Positions 26,056 through 34,898 of a stretch of 64,000 nucleotides of DNA are shown piece by piece; the first letter of the stretch is position 1; each line of letters starts with the position of its first letter. The notes beneath the pieces were generated by a model. It was not told where the DNA came from. It searched no databases and saw only the letters and a list, made by a program, of their open reading frames with translations. The translations under genes and the position numbers were made by a program. The stretch comes from G963692885 sp964658655 (GTDB lineage Bacteria > Acidobacteriota > Terriglobia > Terriglobales > Acidobacteriaceae), in contig CAZZZL010000003.1 of NCBI GenBank assembly GCA_964658655.1, positions 62,001 through 126,000 on the forward strand, given 5' to 3'.

Positions 26056-28461
26056 TCATGACATAAGGTAGTGCTGCGTGGCATTCCGCTCGACAATGCC
26101 TGGGCCCTGCAAAGAAAACAGGCGTTCCGTATTGACGACCAGCACCGTCTTTCCATCGCCCATAATCGATGCGCCCACGTATTCGGGCATATCCGCCAGA
26201 ACGCCTCTTAATGGCTTGATGACGACTTCGACCTCGCCGATGAAGCGGTCCACGAGCAGCGCGTAGGGACCGGCGGAAGCCTCGATGATGCCAATAGCCA
26301 GCATTGCCGATGCCGCCTGATCGCTCATGGCCTCGGCATAAGGTCCGACGACACTTTCGAAGGCCAGCGCCCGGGCAAGAGTCAGGACAGGAAAGACGGA
26401 GCCGCGCACCGGAATAATCGGCTGTCCATGGATCGATCGCAGCAGGGACCGAGGAACCTTGACCATGCTCCTTATTGTGTCCATGGGCAGGACTACCTGC
26501 TGTCCTGAAGCAGCAACCAGAATTCCCTTGGATACCAGCAGGCTTGCCGGCAACTCGATCCGGAAACAGGTTCCCCTGTCTTTCTCGCTCTTGATGTGGA
26601 TGGTGCCGCGAAGAGCTTCAACGCCTGCCCTGGCAACATCCATTCCAACCCCCCGGCCTGACAGATCCGTTATCTCGTCTACCGTCGAAAAACCGGCTTC
26701 GAGAATGATCTTGTAGGCGGACTGATCGTCCATCGAGGCAACAGCGCTTTCGGTCATCAAGCCTTTCTCGACCGCGCGCCGCTTAAGCTTCGCGGCGTCC
26801 AGGCCCTTGCCATCATCTGTGATTTCAATATTCACATTCGAGCCTCGGGTGTACGCGGAAAGCCGAATGTGGCCAGCTGCCGGCTTTCCCTTCCGGAGAC
26901 GCTCCGCCTTCGACTCGATACCATGATCGGCGGCATTGCGGATAATGTGCATAAGTGGATCACCGATGCTGTCGATCACGGTCTTATCTAACTCAGTTTC
27001 CTCGCCACTTACCTCGAGTTCGATATTTTTGTCGAGCGTGCGCGCAATGTCGCGAACCAGCCGCGGGAAGCGCTGAAAGACCTGTCTCACCGGCATCATG
27101 CGAATGGACATGACTGTCGCCTGCAAATCTTCCGCGAGCCGTGACACTTTCGCGCCTGCGTCGCGCATCTCTTTTACCAGGCTCGATTGCACCGCGCTTG
27201 TGGCAGAGATGTGCTGCTCGATTCTTCCGGCGAAAGACGGCAGCGCACCGCGCGTGACCAGCAATTCGCCCGCCAGCCGCATCAGGGCATCGAGCTTTGC
27301 GGCATCAACGCGAATGCTCTGGGCTCCAGACGCCTTCTCCGGAGCCGGGAGGTCGGACGCCCGCACGCGGACGTCGGCTGTGGGGTTCGCCACTGCAACG
27401 GCTGGTGAGGATGAATCCACAACCTGCGAAAAAACTGCTTCGCTCAAGGCATTTATTAACTCTGTGATATGGTCCAGCCAATTGCCTACCCGGGGCGGGG
27501 CTGTTTTCGAAAGCCCCAGCAATGCATCAAGCAGCAGCAGCGATAACTCGATGGCGCGCGGGCTGCGGCCCTGGCATACCGAAACCATCGTGCGCGCCGA
27601 GCGGCACGCCGTCGTCAGGCCCTGCTGCTCCTCACCCGATGCACACTGTCCAAGCGCGAATGTCAGGGCGGCAAAGCATTGCTCTGCGGCAAGATGAAAC
27701 TGTGTGTGCCGGCTTTCCTCTTCCCTGACGGGCATCGACTGCTCACGCTCGATCAGGACTTTGCAGTCACCCTCGACGAATTGAAAGACCTCGCGAACAG
27801 TGCGCTCGGGCTGATCCGTCGTGAGCACAGCTGTCCAGCGAAGGTAGCACTGCTCAGGGTCGAAGTCCTCTGAGGCGAACAACTCTGACGGATCACAGGC
27901 GACCTCCAACCTGCCCAGGTCGGTCAGCTCGAGCAGAAGTGTCGCCGGGTCGGTGCCTGAGTAAAAAATTCCCCGATGCGGATGAAAAACAATTCGATAG
28001 CGTGAGGTTTCGGGCACAATTGCCCGCTGTTCGACAGTTTGTGCGTAACCGTCGGGCAGGCCGCCGGAATCTGGCAGGTAGGGCCGGATCGCCGTGAGCA
28101 CTTCTGCTACCTGGGGCACTGGCGTTTCGGTGTCACCAGTGTCGAGTGCAAGCAAGAGTGCGCAGCAATCACAAGCTTTTAAAGTCGCGTCGATCAGTTC
28201 CGGCGTTGCCTCCAGCTGGCGATTCCGAATACGGTTGAAGACGTCTTCCACATGGTGGACGAAACTGGCAAGGCGACGGAAGCCTGCACTTGCACCTGAG
28301 CCTTTCAATGTGTGCATCACCCGAAAGACTCGGTTCACAACCTCCATGTTGGCCTGGTCGTGCTCTAGCAGCAGCAGCGCGTCCCCAAGGTCCGTTAGCA
28401 GGTCAGCTGCTTCATTGCGAAAACCGGCCTGCAGCTCGTGCATATCTCCAAGATCCATCAT
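26056..28461 (-). CDS. cheA: Chemotaxis histidine kinase CheA
   Basis: A CheA of 801 aa with the classical order of domains. The HPt domain has the phospho-accepting His50 in VMHTLKGSG. A long linker with a degenerate P2-like region runs from about residue 140 to 370. A P3 dimerisation helix contains RVDAAKLDALMRLAGELLVT. The P4 kinase domain carries the N box (MHIIRNAADHGIES), ITDDGKGLD and SGRGVGMDV. A P5 CheW-like domain ends the protein. It receives signals from the soluble MCP through the triple CheW and phosphorylates the CheY proteins and CheB. ATG 28461 follows AGGAAG about 10 nt upstream. An ATG three bases later is equally possible. It is the last gene of the che operon. Confidence 0.92.
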   Translation of the reverse strand: MMDLGDMHELQAGFRNEAADLLTDLGDALLLLEHDQANMEVVNRVFRVMHTLKGSGASAGFRRLASFVHHVEDVFNRIRNRQLEATPELIDATLKACDCCALLLALDTGDTETPVPQVAEVLTAIRPYLPDSGGLPDGYAQTVEQRAIVPETSRYRIVFHPHRGIFYSGTDPATLLLELTDLGRLEVACDPSELFASEDFDPEQCYLRWTAVLTTDQPERTVREVFQFVEGDCKVLIEREQSMPVREEESRHTQFHLAAEQCFAALTFALGQCASGEEQQGLTTACRSARTMVSVCQGRSPRAIELSLLLLDALLGLSKTAPPRVGNWLDHITELINALSEAVFSQVVDSSSPAVAVANPTADVRVRASDLPAPEKASGAQSIRVDAAKLDALMRLAGELLVTRGALPSFAGRIEQHISATSAVQSSLVKEMRDAGAKVSRLAEDLQATVMSIRMMPVRQVFQRFPRLVRDIARTLDKNIELEVSGEETELDKTVIDSIGDPLMHIIRNAADHGIESKAERLRKGKPAAGHIRLSAYTRGSNVNIEITDDGKGLDAAKLKRRAVEKGLMTESAVASMDDQSAYKIILEAGFSTVDEITDLSGRGVGMDVARAGVEALRGTIHIKSEKDRGTCFRIELPASLLVSKGILVAASGQQVVLPMDTIRSMVKVPRSLLRSIHGQPIIPVRGSVFPVLTLARALAFESVVGPYAEAMSDQAASAMLAIGIIEASAGPYALLVDRFIGEVEVVIKPLRGVLADMPEYVGASIMGDGKTVLVVNTERLFSLQGPGIVERNATQHYLMS

Positions 28462-28529
28462 CGATATCGCTTCCTGAGACTCATTCGTTCGTCCGCACGG
28501 ACGCACTTGTACATCGTCGTGACTATGCC

Positions 28530-28895
28530 CTAGCGCAAAACCTTGGCCACCGTGGCCAGCAGTTGCTCCGGATCGAAGGGCTTCACAATCCAGCCTGTTG
28601 CGCCGGCTGCCTTGCCTTCCTGCTTCCGTTCCACCAACGACTCGGTCGTCAGCAGCAGGATGGGCGTGAATCGATACTGGGCGAGCTTTCTCAAGCTGCG
28701 CACCAAGTCCAGTCCATTCATGACCGGCATATTCACATCACTTAGGACAAGATCGAACGCCGCCGTGGAAGCCTTCTCCAGTCCTTTCGCACCGTCTTCC
28801 GCCTCAACGACGTCGTACCCTGATTGCGTCAGGGTCATCTTCACCAGTTGACGCATGGTCACGGAATCATCGACAGCCAGAATTTTTTTACCCAT
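28530..28895 (-). CDS. CheY-like response regulator
   Basis: A 121-aa stand-alone receiver domain. It begins MGKKILAVDDS (acidic pocket at D9/D10), with the phospho-acceptor D53 in VLSDVNMPVMNG, TT in LLLTTES and the conserved Lys in IVKPFDP. With no output domain it should act like CheY, moving between CheA and a motor or other target. The start at ATG 28895 overlaps the stop of the STAS gene by 8 nt. A GTG/ATG pair further upstream is less likely. It lies 68 nt before the cheA start. Confidence 0.88.
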   Translation of the reverse strand: MGKKILAVDDSVTMRQLVKMTLTQSGYDVVEAEDGAKGLEKASTAAFDLVLSDVNMPVMNGLDLVRSLRKLAQYRFTPILLLTTESLVERKQEGKAAGATGWIVKPFDPEQLLATVAKVLR

Positions 28896-29295
28896 GCTGC
28901 ACACTGCCGATGGCCATTTTCTTCAACGAACGAGGCGAGCGCCGTCTTTCGGCCCGCACTGGCTTGGACATGGGTTGTGGTGCCGTTGACTGGACAGACA
29001 TCGACGGAGCGGGAGCGTGAGTGAAGAAAGCGCCCAGTCCCCGGCTTTGCAGCGAAGCTATAAAACCATCCGAGGCCCTGCCGATCTCGAGCTGGTTGCG
29101 GTCGACGGCGCGGCACAGGATCTGGGCAATGCTGGTGTCAATTTCCTCAGCAGCTTCGGCCTGCAGGAGCAATGCTCCACACCCGATCAGGGCCGTCTCC
29201 ATTGCCTCCCAGAGCGGTCTTGCCTGCTGAATGCCCAGCCTGCCTGTCAGCGTCAACATCGATCCTCGGGCATTGGTTCCTATTTCAAATGGCAT
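28888..29295 (-). CDS. STAS-domain protein of the che operon
   Basis: About 135 aa. Residues 1-90 have the STAS (anti-anti-sigma) fold pattern: MPFEIGTNARGSMLTLTGRLG, then a CGALLLQAEAAEEIDTSIAQIL helix-strand unit. In active SpoIIAA-like proteins a phosphorylatable Ser follows the central Asp. Here the stretch reads EEIDTSIAQ, so D-T-S is available. The basic, Pro/Ser-rich tail (about 95-135) looks disordered. Its place between two CheY genes suggests a scaffold or phospho-switch role in the chemosensory pathway, which is inference. ATG 29295 has AAGGAA 9 nt upstream. Confidence 0.75.
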   Translation of the reverse strand: MPFEIGTNARGSMLTLTGRLGIQQARPLWEAMETALIGCGALLLQAEAAEEIDTSIAQILCRAVDRNQLEIGRASDGFIASLQSRGLGAFFTHAPAPSMSVQSTAPQPMSKPVRAERRRSPRSLKKMAIGSVQHG

Positions 29296-29402
29296 GGAGT
29301 GTTCCTTACGCAGCACTCACTACTGTCTGCGCTTATCGTTTCGGTTGTGAAAACGGAAATGGGTCCCAATATCGCCTTTCATGCCGAAGGGCTGTGCGGT
29401 AC

Positions 29403-29804
29403 TCAAGGCGGCGCATCTTTTCCCGACTTCGGCGATGACATTCCGAGGATCAACCGCACATTCTCAATCAGTGGCAATGGCTCCGACGGTTTCACGATGT
29501 AGAAATTGGCGCCAGCCTGAAAACCCCGATTCCTGTCCTCTGCCCCCGACTCCGTCGAGATGATAACGATGGGCAGTGTTTCAAAATCGCCGCTGGCCCT
29601 CACCTGTCGAATAAATTCGTAGCCGTCCATGTTTGCCATGTTGATGTCGGTAAGGACCAGGTCGAAGTGCGATGCATACAGCTTTTCCAGGGCGTCAGCA
29701 CCATCCACCGCGGTGACTGTTTCAAATTTTGCTCCCCGCAGAATGTAGGAATGATAGTTGCGGGTGAACTCCGAATCGTCGACGATCAAAAGCCTGGTCT
29801 TCAT
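29403..29804 (-). CDS. CheY-like response regulator
   Basis: A 133-aa receiver domain: MKTRLLIVDDSEF with D9/D10, phospho-acceptor D53 in LVLTDINMANMDG, the switch Thr/Ser region IVIISTES, and the Lys in FYIVKPSEP. It has no effector domain. It follows cheR by 15 nt, and an 86-bp gap separates it from the STAS gene. Two distinct single-domain CheY proteins in one operon suggest that one serves as output and the other as phosphate sink or as a second branch. The sequence does not show which does which. Confidence 0.88.
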   Translation of the reverse strand: MKTRLLIVDDSEFTRNYHSYILRGAKFETVTAVDGADALEKLYASHFDLVLTDINMANMDGYEFIRQVRASGDFETLPIVIISTESGAEDRNRGFQAGANFYIVKPSEPLPLIENVRLILGMSSPKSGKDAPP

Positions 29805-29819
29805 GACAATTCCTTAGCC

Positions 29820-30647
29820 TCAATGTTTGGTATAGAGCAGGTGGCCGTCGGCCCGTTTCAGACGGAACGCCGACGTGATGCGCCCCACGGATTCTGCATG
29901 GCCAAGGAATATATAGCCGCCGGCAATAAGAGAATCGTAAAAGTGGTTCAGGACTCGTCGCCGTGAGTCGTCGTCAAAGTAGATGAGGACATTCCGGCAA
30001 AAAATAAAATCGTAGCCGCGCATAGAGTTCATCTGCATGCGGTCATTCAGGTTCAGCTTTTCCACCCGCACCAGCCTCGCAGTTTCGGGATGCACCCGAA
30101 ATCCTGAACCCGTTGCTACCAGGTGCCGGCTGTACTCCTGTGGCACACCCTTTACCGAGCGGTCTCCATAGATGGCCGTGCGGGCGAGCTTGAGCATGTT
30201 GTCGTCGATGTCGGTAGCTGTTATTTCGATCTCCCAATTCCTGGCATCTGGAAATACTTCGCGCACGATAATCGCGAGCGTATAGGCCTCTTCTCCGGAC
30301 GAGCACCCGGCACACCAGATCCGAAGCCTCTTTTTTCCAAGCTTCCCCTTCGCCGCGATCACCTCAGGCAGGCAGAAATCAGCGAATGCGCTGAGCTGCT
30401 CAAACTCGCGGAACATGTAGGTTTCGTTCGTCGTGACCAGGTTGGCCAGTGCCTGCATCTCATCGCCATTCGGATCGCAGTACCCCAGGTGAAAGAGATA
30501 ATCGTCTATGCCGCCCAGGCCCAGGTGGATAATCCGCTTTTCAACGCGTTTGTTGAGGAAATATGTCTTCTTTTCTTCAAAGAGAATGCCGAGCTTCCCG
30601 TAAAGGAGACGGCTTAGCTTGGAGAACTGTTCGGCTGTGAGTTCCAA
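29820..30647 (-). CDS. cheR: Chemoreceptor methyltransferase CheR (TTG start)
   Basis: A 275-aa S-adenosylmethionine-dependent methyltransferase that methylates glutamates of the MCP. It has the all-helical N-terminal CheR domain (ELTAEQFSKLSRLLYGKLGI), then the SAM fold with LRIWCAGCSSGEEAYTLAI, ITATDIDDNML, and FIFCRNVLIYFDD near the C-terminus. The start is an unusual TTG at 30647, supported by GGAGG 8 nt upstream. This start lies 34 nt inside the end of the HEAT-repeat gene. No tetratricopeptide or other fusion is present. Confidence 0.92.
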   Translation of the reverse strand: MELTAEQFSKLSRLLYGKLGILFEEKKTYFLNKRVEKRIIHLGLGGIDDYLFHLGYCDPNGDEMQALANLVTTNETYMFREFEQLSAFADFCLPEVIAAKGKLGKKRLRIWCAGCSSGEEAYTLAIIVREVFPDARNWEIEITATDIDDNMLKLARTAIYGDRSVKGVPQEYSRHLVATGSGFRVHPETARLVRVEKLNLNDRMQMNSMRGYDFIFCRNVLIYFDDDSRRRVLNHFYDSLIAGGYIFLGHAESVGRITSAFRLKRADGHLLYTKH

Positions 30648-31729
30648 CTTGGTCGCCTCCCGAGCCGTTCTTCCATCTCGCGGCGCATCTCCGGAACACT
30701 TTCACCCGCCAGCAGGGAACGCAGCGCAGCTTCCACAAGCGGCACTTCGGATGAGGCGAGGGATTCGATGGTCAACAAGCGCATCTGCGCATCGGGGGAG
30801 CCGAGGTATGGCAGTAGGGCCAGCGCAACCCTTTCCGATGTGGCGAAATGCCCCAGCAGGCGGATCAGGTGGAAGCGTAGCTGCGCGTCGAGTCTGGCGT
30901 TTAGAAGCGTGCAGAGCGTCTCTTCGCATTCCTGATTCAACCGTATAAGTCGATGGCGTGCCGAGATCCTGGTCAAACCGTCGATAGCCGGCTGGTAGAC
31001 CTCGGCACCCCTGGCAACGATAGTTCGACAGATCTCTTTAACTGCTTCCGGGCCGGCGGAACGTCCCAGGACCTTAAAAAAGGGCGTAAGAAACAGCTCG
31101 GGTACCAGGCAGGCGTCCGGGAATCTACCCCGCAATGCAGCAAGCGTTTCGGGTGAACCGATCAGGGCGAGGGTTTCCAGGCAGGCGCAAAGGACCATCG
31201 GGTGACCTTGCGGCTCCTGCTCGTCAAGCGCGATAGCGAGCACCGCCGCGGCCAGGCTTGTCCGCCGCGCGAAGCCGATTCGCTCGATCGCGCAAACCAC
31301 TATATTGATGTCGTTGTCCTTCAGGGCGTTCAAATAGAACAGGTCGGGTAGGCCGGCCGCCGTCGCTAATATCTCAATGGCAAACTTTCGGAGGTCCTTG
31401 TCCTCACTTTTCAGCATCAACTCCAGTTGATCGGCCGATTCGGGCCGAGTTTCCGCCCCGTTCTGGAGCATGGCGGCCGCCTCCGCGCGCACAAACGGAT
31501 CCTCGTCGCTTAACAGCTCTACGATTGCCTTATCTGCACCGGCCAGGCGAATCCCCGAAATGCCACGCAGAAGGGCTTCCTTCACCGAGCGCGAACACTC
31601 GATGCGAAGCCGCTCCAGCATCAGGCCCAATGCGGCCGGGTCGCCGGACTCGCCAATTTCCTGCGCAGCAGCCCGTCGATCGCACGGTTCGTAAGCGTCA
31701 AGACCAGCTCGCAGCTGCGGACTGATCAT
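30614..31729 (-). CDS. HEAT-repeat protein of the che operon
   Basis: A 371-aa all-helical protein with about nine degenerate HEAT units. Examples are DPFVRAEAAAMLQNG, DKDLRKFAIEILATAAG, DINIVVCAIERIGFA and DAQMRLLTIESLASSE. It has no signal peptide or membrane helix, so it is probably a cytoplasmic scaffold. It is tightly placed between cheB (ATGA overlap at 31726-31729) and cheR (34-nt overlap), which argues for a role in the same signalling complex, perhaps binding the receptor or the adaptation enzymes. I know no specific function for this family member. Confidence 0.8.
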   Translation of the reverse strand: MISPQLRAGLDAYEPCDRRAAAQEIGESGDPAALGLMLERLRIECSRSVKEALLRGISGIRLAGADKAIVELLSDEDPFVRAEAAAMLQNGAETRPESADQLELMLKSEDKDLRKFAIEILATAAGLPDLFYLNALKDNDINIVVCAIERIGFARRTSLAAAVLAIALDEQEPQGHPMVLCACLETLALIGSPETLAALRGRFPDACLVPELFLTPFFKVLGRSAGPEAVKEICRTIVARGAEVYQPAIDGLTRISARHRLIRLNQECEETLCTLLNARLDAQLRFHLIRLLGHFATSERVALALLPYLGSPDAQMRLLTIESLASSEVPLVEAALRSLLAGESVPEMRREMEERLGRRPSWNSQPNSSPS

Positions 31730-32826
31730 GCCGTGACCACCCTCCGCCCCACGGTTTCCTTCGTGCCCGGGGCCAGAAGGCTCATCAACTTTTCAGCGAT
31801 CTGCCAGCTGGGCAGGACAAATTCCGCGCCGCCACGCTTGATCGCCTGGCAGGGCATGCCGAAGACGACGCAGCTATCCTTTGACTCCGCGATTGTTGCG
31901 CCACCCGCGTTGCGAATATTTACCATCTGGTCGGCGCCGTCGTCCCCGATCCCTGTCATCAGAACCCCGATCGTCCTCCGACCGAAGACGGACAGGACGG
32001 ATTCCATCATGATGTCTACGCCGGGAACAAATAGGGTCCTGGGCTGGCTCGGCGTCCGGAGTACGACCTGTCCACTGCCCTTTCGATAGACGCAGAGATG
32101 AAGATCGTTGCTGGCCACGTAGCAGCAGCCGGGTCGGACCGGGGCGCCCGCTTCGGCCTGGACCACCTCGATCTCGCACTCCTTTTGCAGCCGGGAGACA
32201 AACGCCCCGATAAAGGCAGCCGGCATATGCTGGACCAGGAAGATCGACGCGGGAAAGTCGGAAGGCAGCATGGGCAATACGTTGCTGATCGTTGCCGGGC
32301 CGCCCGTCGAAATACCAATGGCGACTGCCCGCATCTCGGAAGAAGCTACTAGCGCTCGCGGTGACAGGCTGCGCGGCAGAGGCTTCGGCAGGTGGGTTCG
32401 GACCCTTCGTGTGCCTCGCGACACTGCAGCTGCCCGGACCTTGGCGATAAGGTCGCGGGCCACACCTTCCAGGTTGGTCGAAACAGTACCGTCCGGCTTG
32501 GCCACATAGTCAAATGCGCCCAGTTCCAGGCACTCGAGCGTCTCGATGGCGCCCTGCTGGGTCAACGAACTGAACATGATCACCGGGCAGATTTTTTCCG
32601 CAAGGATCACCTGCATCGCACTGATGCCGTCAAGCTTGGGCATGTTGATGTCCATCGTGACGACGTCCGGCTTCAACTCGATGGCCTTGCGAATGGCATC
32701 TTCGCCATCCCGGGCCGTCGCCACCACCTTGATGTCCGAAGCCTTGGACAAAAGCCTGGTGATGAGGTTGCGCATCAGGGCCGAGTCGTCGGCGATCAAG
32801 ACCCTTATAAGCGATCCCGGCATCAT
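31726..32826 (-). CDS. cheB: Chemoreceptor methylesterase CheB
   Basis: A 366-aa two-domain adaptation enzyme. The receiver domain has D13/D14 in VLIADDS and phospho-acceptor D59 in VTMDINMPKLDG. The esterase domain carries the catalytic Ser173 in GISTGGPATI, His200 in LVQHMPAAF and Asp296 in GIGDDGAD. It removes methyl groups added by CheR and deamidates MCP glutamines. GCAGG precedes the ATG at 32826. A second ATG follows immediately. The linker is of normal length and the protein appears intact. Confidence 0.93.
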   Translation of the reverse strand: MMPGSLIRVLIADDSALMRNLITRLLSKASDIKVVATARDGEDAIRKAIELKPDVVTMDINMPKLDGISAMQVILAEKICPVIMFSSLTQQGAIETLECLELGAFDYVAKPDGTVSTNLEGVARDLIAKVRAAAVSRGTRRVRTHLPKPLPRSLSPRALVASSEMRAVAIGISTGGPATISNVLPMLPSDFPASIFLVQHMPAAFIGAFVSRLQKECEIEVVQAEAGAPVRPGCCYVASNDLHLCVYRKGSGQVVLRTPSQPRTLFVPGVDIMMESVLSVFGRRTIGVLMTGIGDDGADQMVNIRNAGGATIAESKDSCVVFGMPCQAIKRGGAEFVLPSWQIAEKLMSLLAPGTKETVGRRVVTA

Positions 32827-32881
32827 CGGTACCTGCTCAGCAGCAAGCGACGCTCGTCAGGGACATTCAGAATATCGGCAG

Positions 32882-34894
32882 TCATACCGTGCGCCCGGCC
32901 GCGACCAATTCGCCATGCTCGCTCCGTGTCAGTACCTTCGCCATGTCCAGCAGTACAATCATGCGCCTGCCTTCGTCGACCTTTCCGATGCCCGAGATGA
33001 AATGCCCATCGCCGCTGTTCGAAATACTCGCAGGCGGCGGAGCAATATTGCGCGAGGACATACTCATCACCTCTTTGACTGAATCCACCACCAGCCCGGT
33101 CTTTGTCCCCCCGAGATCGACGATGATGACACGAGTGCGGTCATCGGCGATGCGGGACTCGAGACCAAACAGAGCACGGGTGCTCAGGACGGGAATCACC
33201 TCACCGCGGAGGTTCGTGACGCCTTCAACGAATCTGGGTGCCTTGGGAGTCTGGGTGATCTTCGATAACCTGTCGATCTCCTGGATAGTGGCGATCGGGA
33301 TCCCATATTCCTCCTGTCCCAGCAGAAAGGTCACAAGCTGCAATTCGTACTCGGCTGCGCCGGCCTCGGTTTCGGATTTCATTTCGTCCGTCAGTACATT
33401 CAATTTCTCGTCGAGGCGGTGCTTAATGTCGGCCAGACTCTTTCCACTCAGCAAACCGCCTGTGTCCATCAACAGGATCAGCCGATTCCCATCGTCGAGC
33501 TTGGCGATGCCCGAAAGCCTGGCGCCGTCGTGCTTTCCCAGGTCCGGAGGGGCCTCAATTGCATCTTCGCGCAGACCAAGCACTTCATTCACGTGATCGA
33601 CGACCAGGCCAAGCTGGAATCCGTCCGACTCCACGACAATAATCCTCTGGTCCTCCCGGATGTGACTGTGCACCTGCTGTTGAAAGATTTCCAGTGTGTT
33701 GACCACTGTCCTGACCCCTGTCGCGATCTCTTCATGCCGCTTGGGGCTACCTGCGGCCGGGCTCTCAACGCAAGCCCATTTTGCTATCTGCTCATTCCAT
33801 CCCCTGAGCTGGGCAATCGTTTCCATCAACGTCTGGCTGGAACTATTGAAGACCGTGAGCCAGGCACGCAGCCTTTCGCTGGCGAGTAATGCGCCGCGCG
33901 TCTCAATCCTCCTGCCTGCCCCACGCTGATCGTCCGGTCCGCCTTGATTCAGCACGTCTGTGTAGAGTGCGGCAGCTTTGCTGCTGGCGTCGATATGCTC
34001 GGCTGCGAACGAATCCAGCTTCAACAGGCGGCGCAGATCGACGATCGGAAGAATCCGGCCCCGTACCGTGAGCACCCCGAGAACATGGTCGGGCGCTCCA
34101 GGCACCCCTTTTGGCGTCTGTACGCGCAGAATTTCCCGGACGTCCTGCATGGGGAAGGCAAACTCTTCGCGCCCCAATTGAAAACTCACAATCTGATGCA
34201 TATCGCCCCCGATGCTGTGCTTCGCGGTATCCGAACCGCTTTGAGGGAGGATAAGAGCCTCGGCCCCAGGCTGGTTCGCCTTCGTCTCCTTGGCGGGACC
34301 GGCACTTTCGTCATTCCGCACGGAACTTTTGGCATCATCCTCCGAATGTTCAGGCTGACAGATCCGCCGCGCATCCAAGGAGATGATGATCCGCTCGCCC
34401 TGGTCGAGTTTCACCACGCCATTCACAAAGTCGGTCATCCCGTTGCGGATTGCTGCAGGTGGCCGCTCGAATTCGTGATGTCCGACGCGGGTAACCTGGC
34501 GTACTCCATCGACCAGCAGGCCAGTGCGCCGGCCATCGACGTCCAGTACCAGCACCCGGCTGCGCTCGGTTCGATCTTCACGCTTCATCCCGAATCGCGA
34601 CCGAATGTCGATGACCGGCAGGAGCGCCCCGCGCAGATTGGAAACACCTTCGACATACTCGGCGGTATGCGGCAGCCGGGCCATCTTCGGCAGTCGGATG
34701 ATCTCCTGCACCGACATGATGTCGAATCCAAATTCCTCATCTCTAAGCTGGAATGTCACCAGTTGCATGCCACCCGTTTGCTGACTCATTGCGTGGTCCT
34801 CGACGTCGCCGACCGGTGGCTCTGCTTTTGCAGGTTCCCGGACGTCTTGCGACGCACGGTTAACCCTTCGTTCGCGCACTGCTTGTTTTGTCAT
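32882..34894 (-). CDS. Triple-CheW coupling protein
   Basis: A 670-aa protein with three CheW-like SH3 domains: W1 at about 41-178, W2 at about 231-482 and W3 at about 516-660. Each has the SVQEI, FVEGVxNLRGxxxPVxDxR and GLVVDxVxEV patterns. W2 is interrupted after DLRRLLKLDS by an insert of about 120 residues (292-414) that looks helical. The usual continuation DQRIIVVESDG follows the insert. The insert resembles a degenerate CZB-type bundle (RLRAW, EQIAKWAC, RHEEI), but the zinc ligands are not clearly conserved. It should couple the two-tip MCP to CheA. ATG 34894 lies 4 nt after the MCP stop. Confidence 0.9.
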   Translation of the reverse strand: MTKQAVRERRVNRASQDVREPAKAEPPVGDVEDHAMSQQTGGMQLVTFQLRDEEFGFDIMSVQEIIRLPKMARLPHTAEYVEGVSNLRGALLPVIDIRSRFGMKREDRTERSRVLVLDVDGRRTGLLVDGVRQVTRVGHHEFERPPAAIRNGMTDFVNGVVKLDQGERIIISLDARRICQPEHSEDDAKSSVRNDESAGPAKETKANQPGAEALILPQSGSDTAKHSIGGDMHQIVSFQLGREEFAFPMQDVREILRVQTPKGVPGAPDHVLGVLTVRGRILPIVDLRRLLKLDSFAAEHIDASSKAAALYTDVLNQGGPDDQRGAGRRIETRGALLASERLRAWLTVFNSSSQTLMETIAQLRGWNEQIAKWACVESPAAGSPKRHEEIATGVRTVVNTLEIFQQQVHSHIREDQRIIVVESDGFQLGLVVDHVNEVLGLREDAIEAPPDLGKHDGARLSGIAKLDDGNRLILLMDTGGLLSGKSLADIKHRLDEKLNVLTDEMKSETEAGAAEYELQLVTFLLGQEEYGIPIATIQEIDRLSKITQTPKAPRFVEGVTNLRGEVIPVLSTRALFGLESRIADDRTRVIIVDLGGTKTGLVVDSVKEVMSMSSRNIAPPPASISNSGDGHFISGIGKVDEGRRMIVLLDMAKVLTRSEHGELVAAGRTV

Positions 34895-34898
34895 GGCC

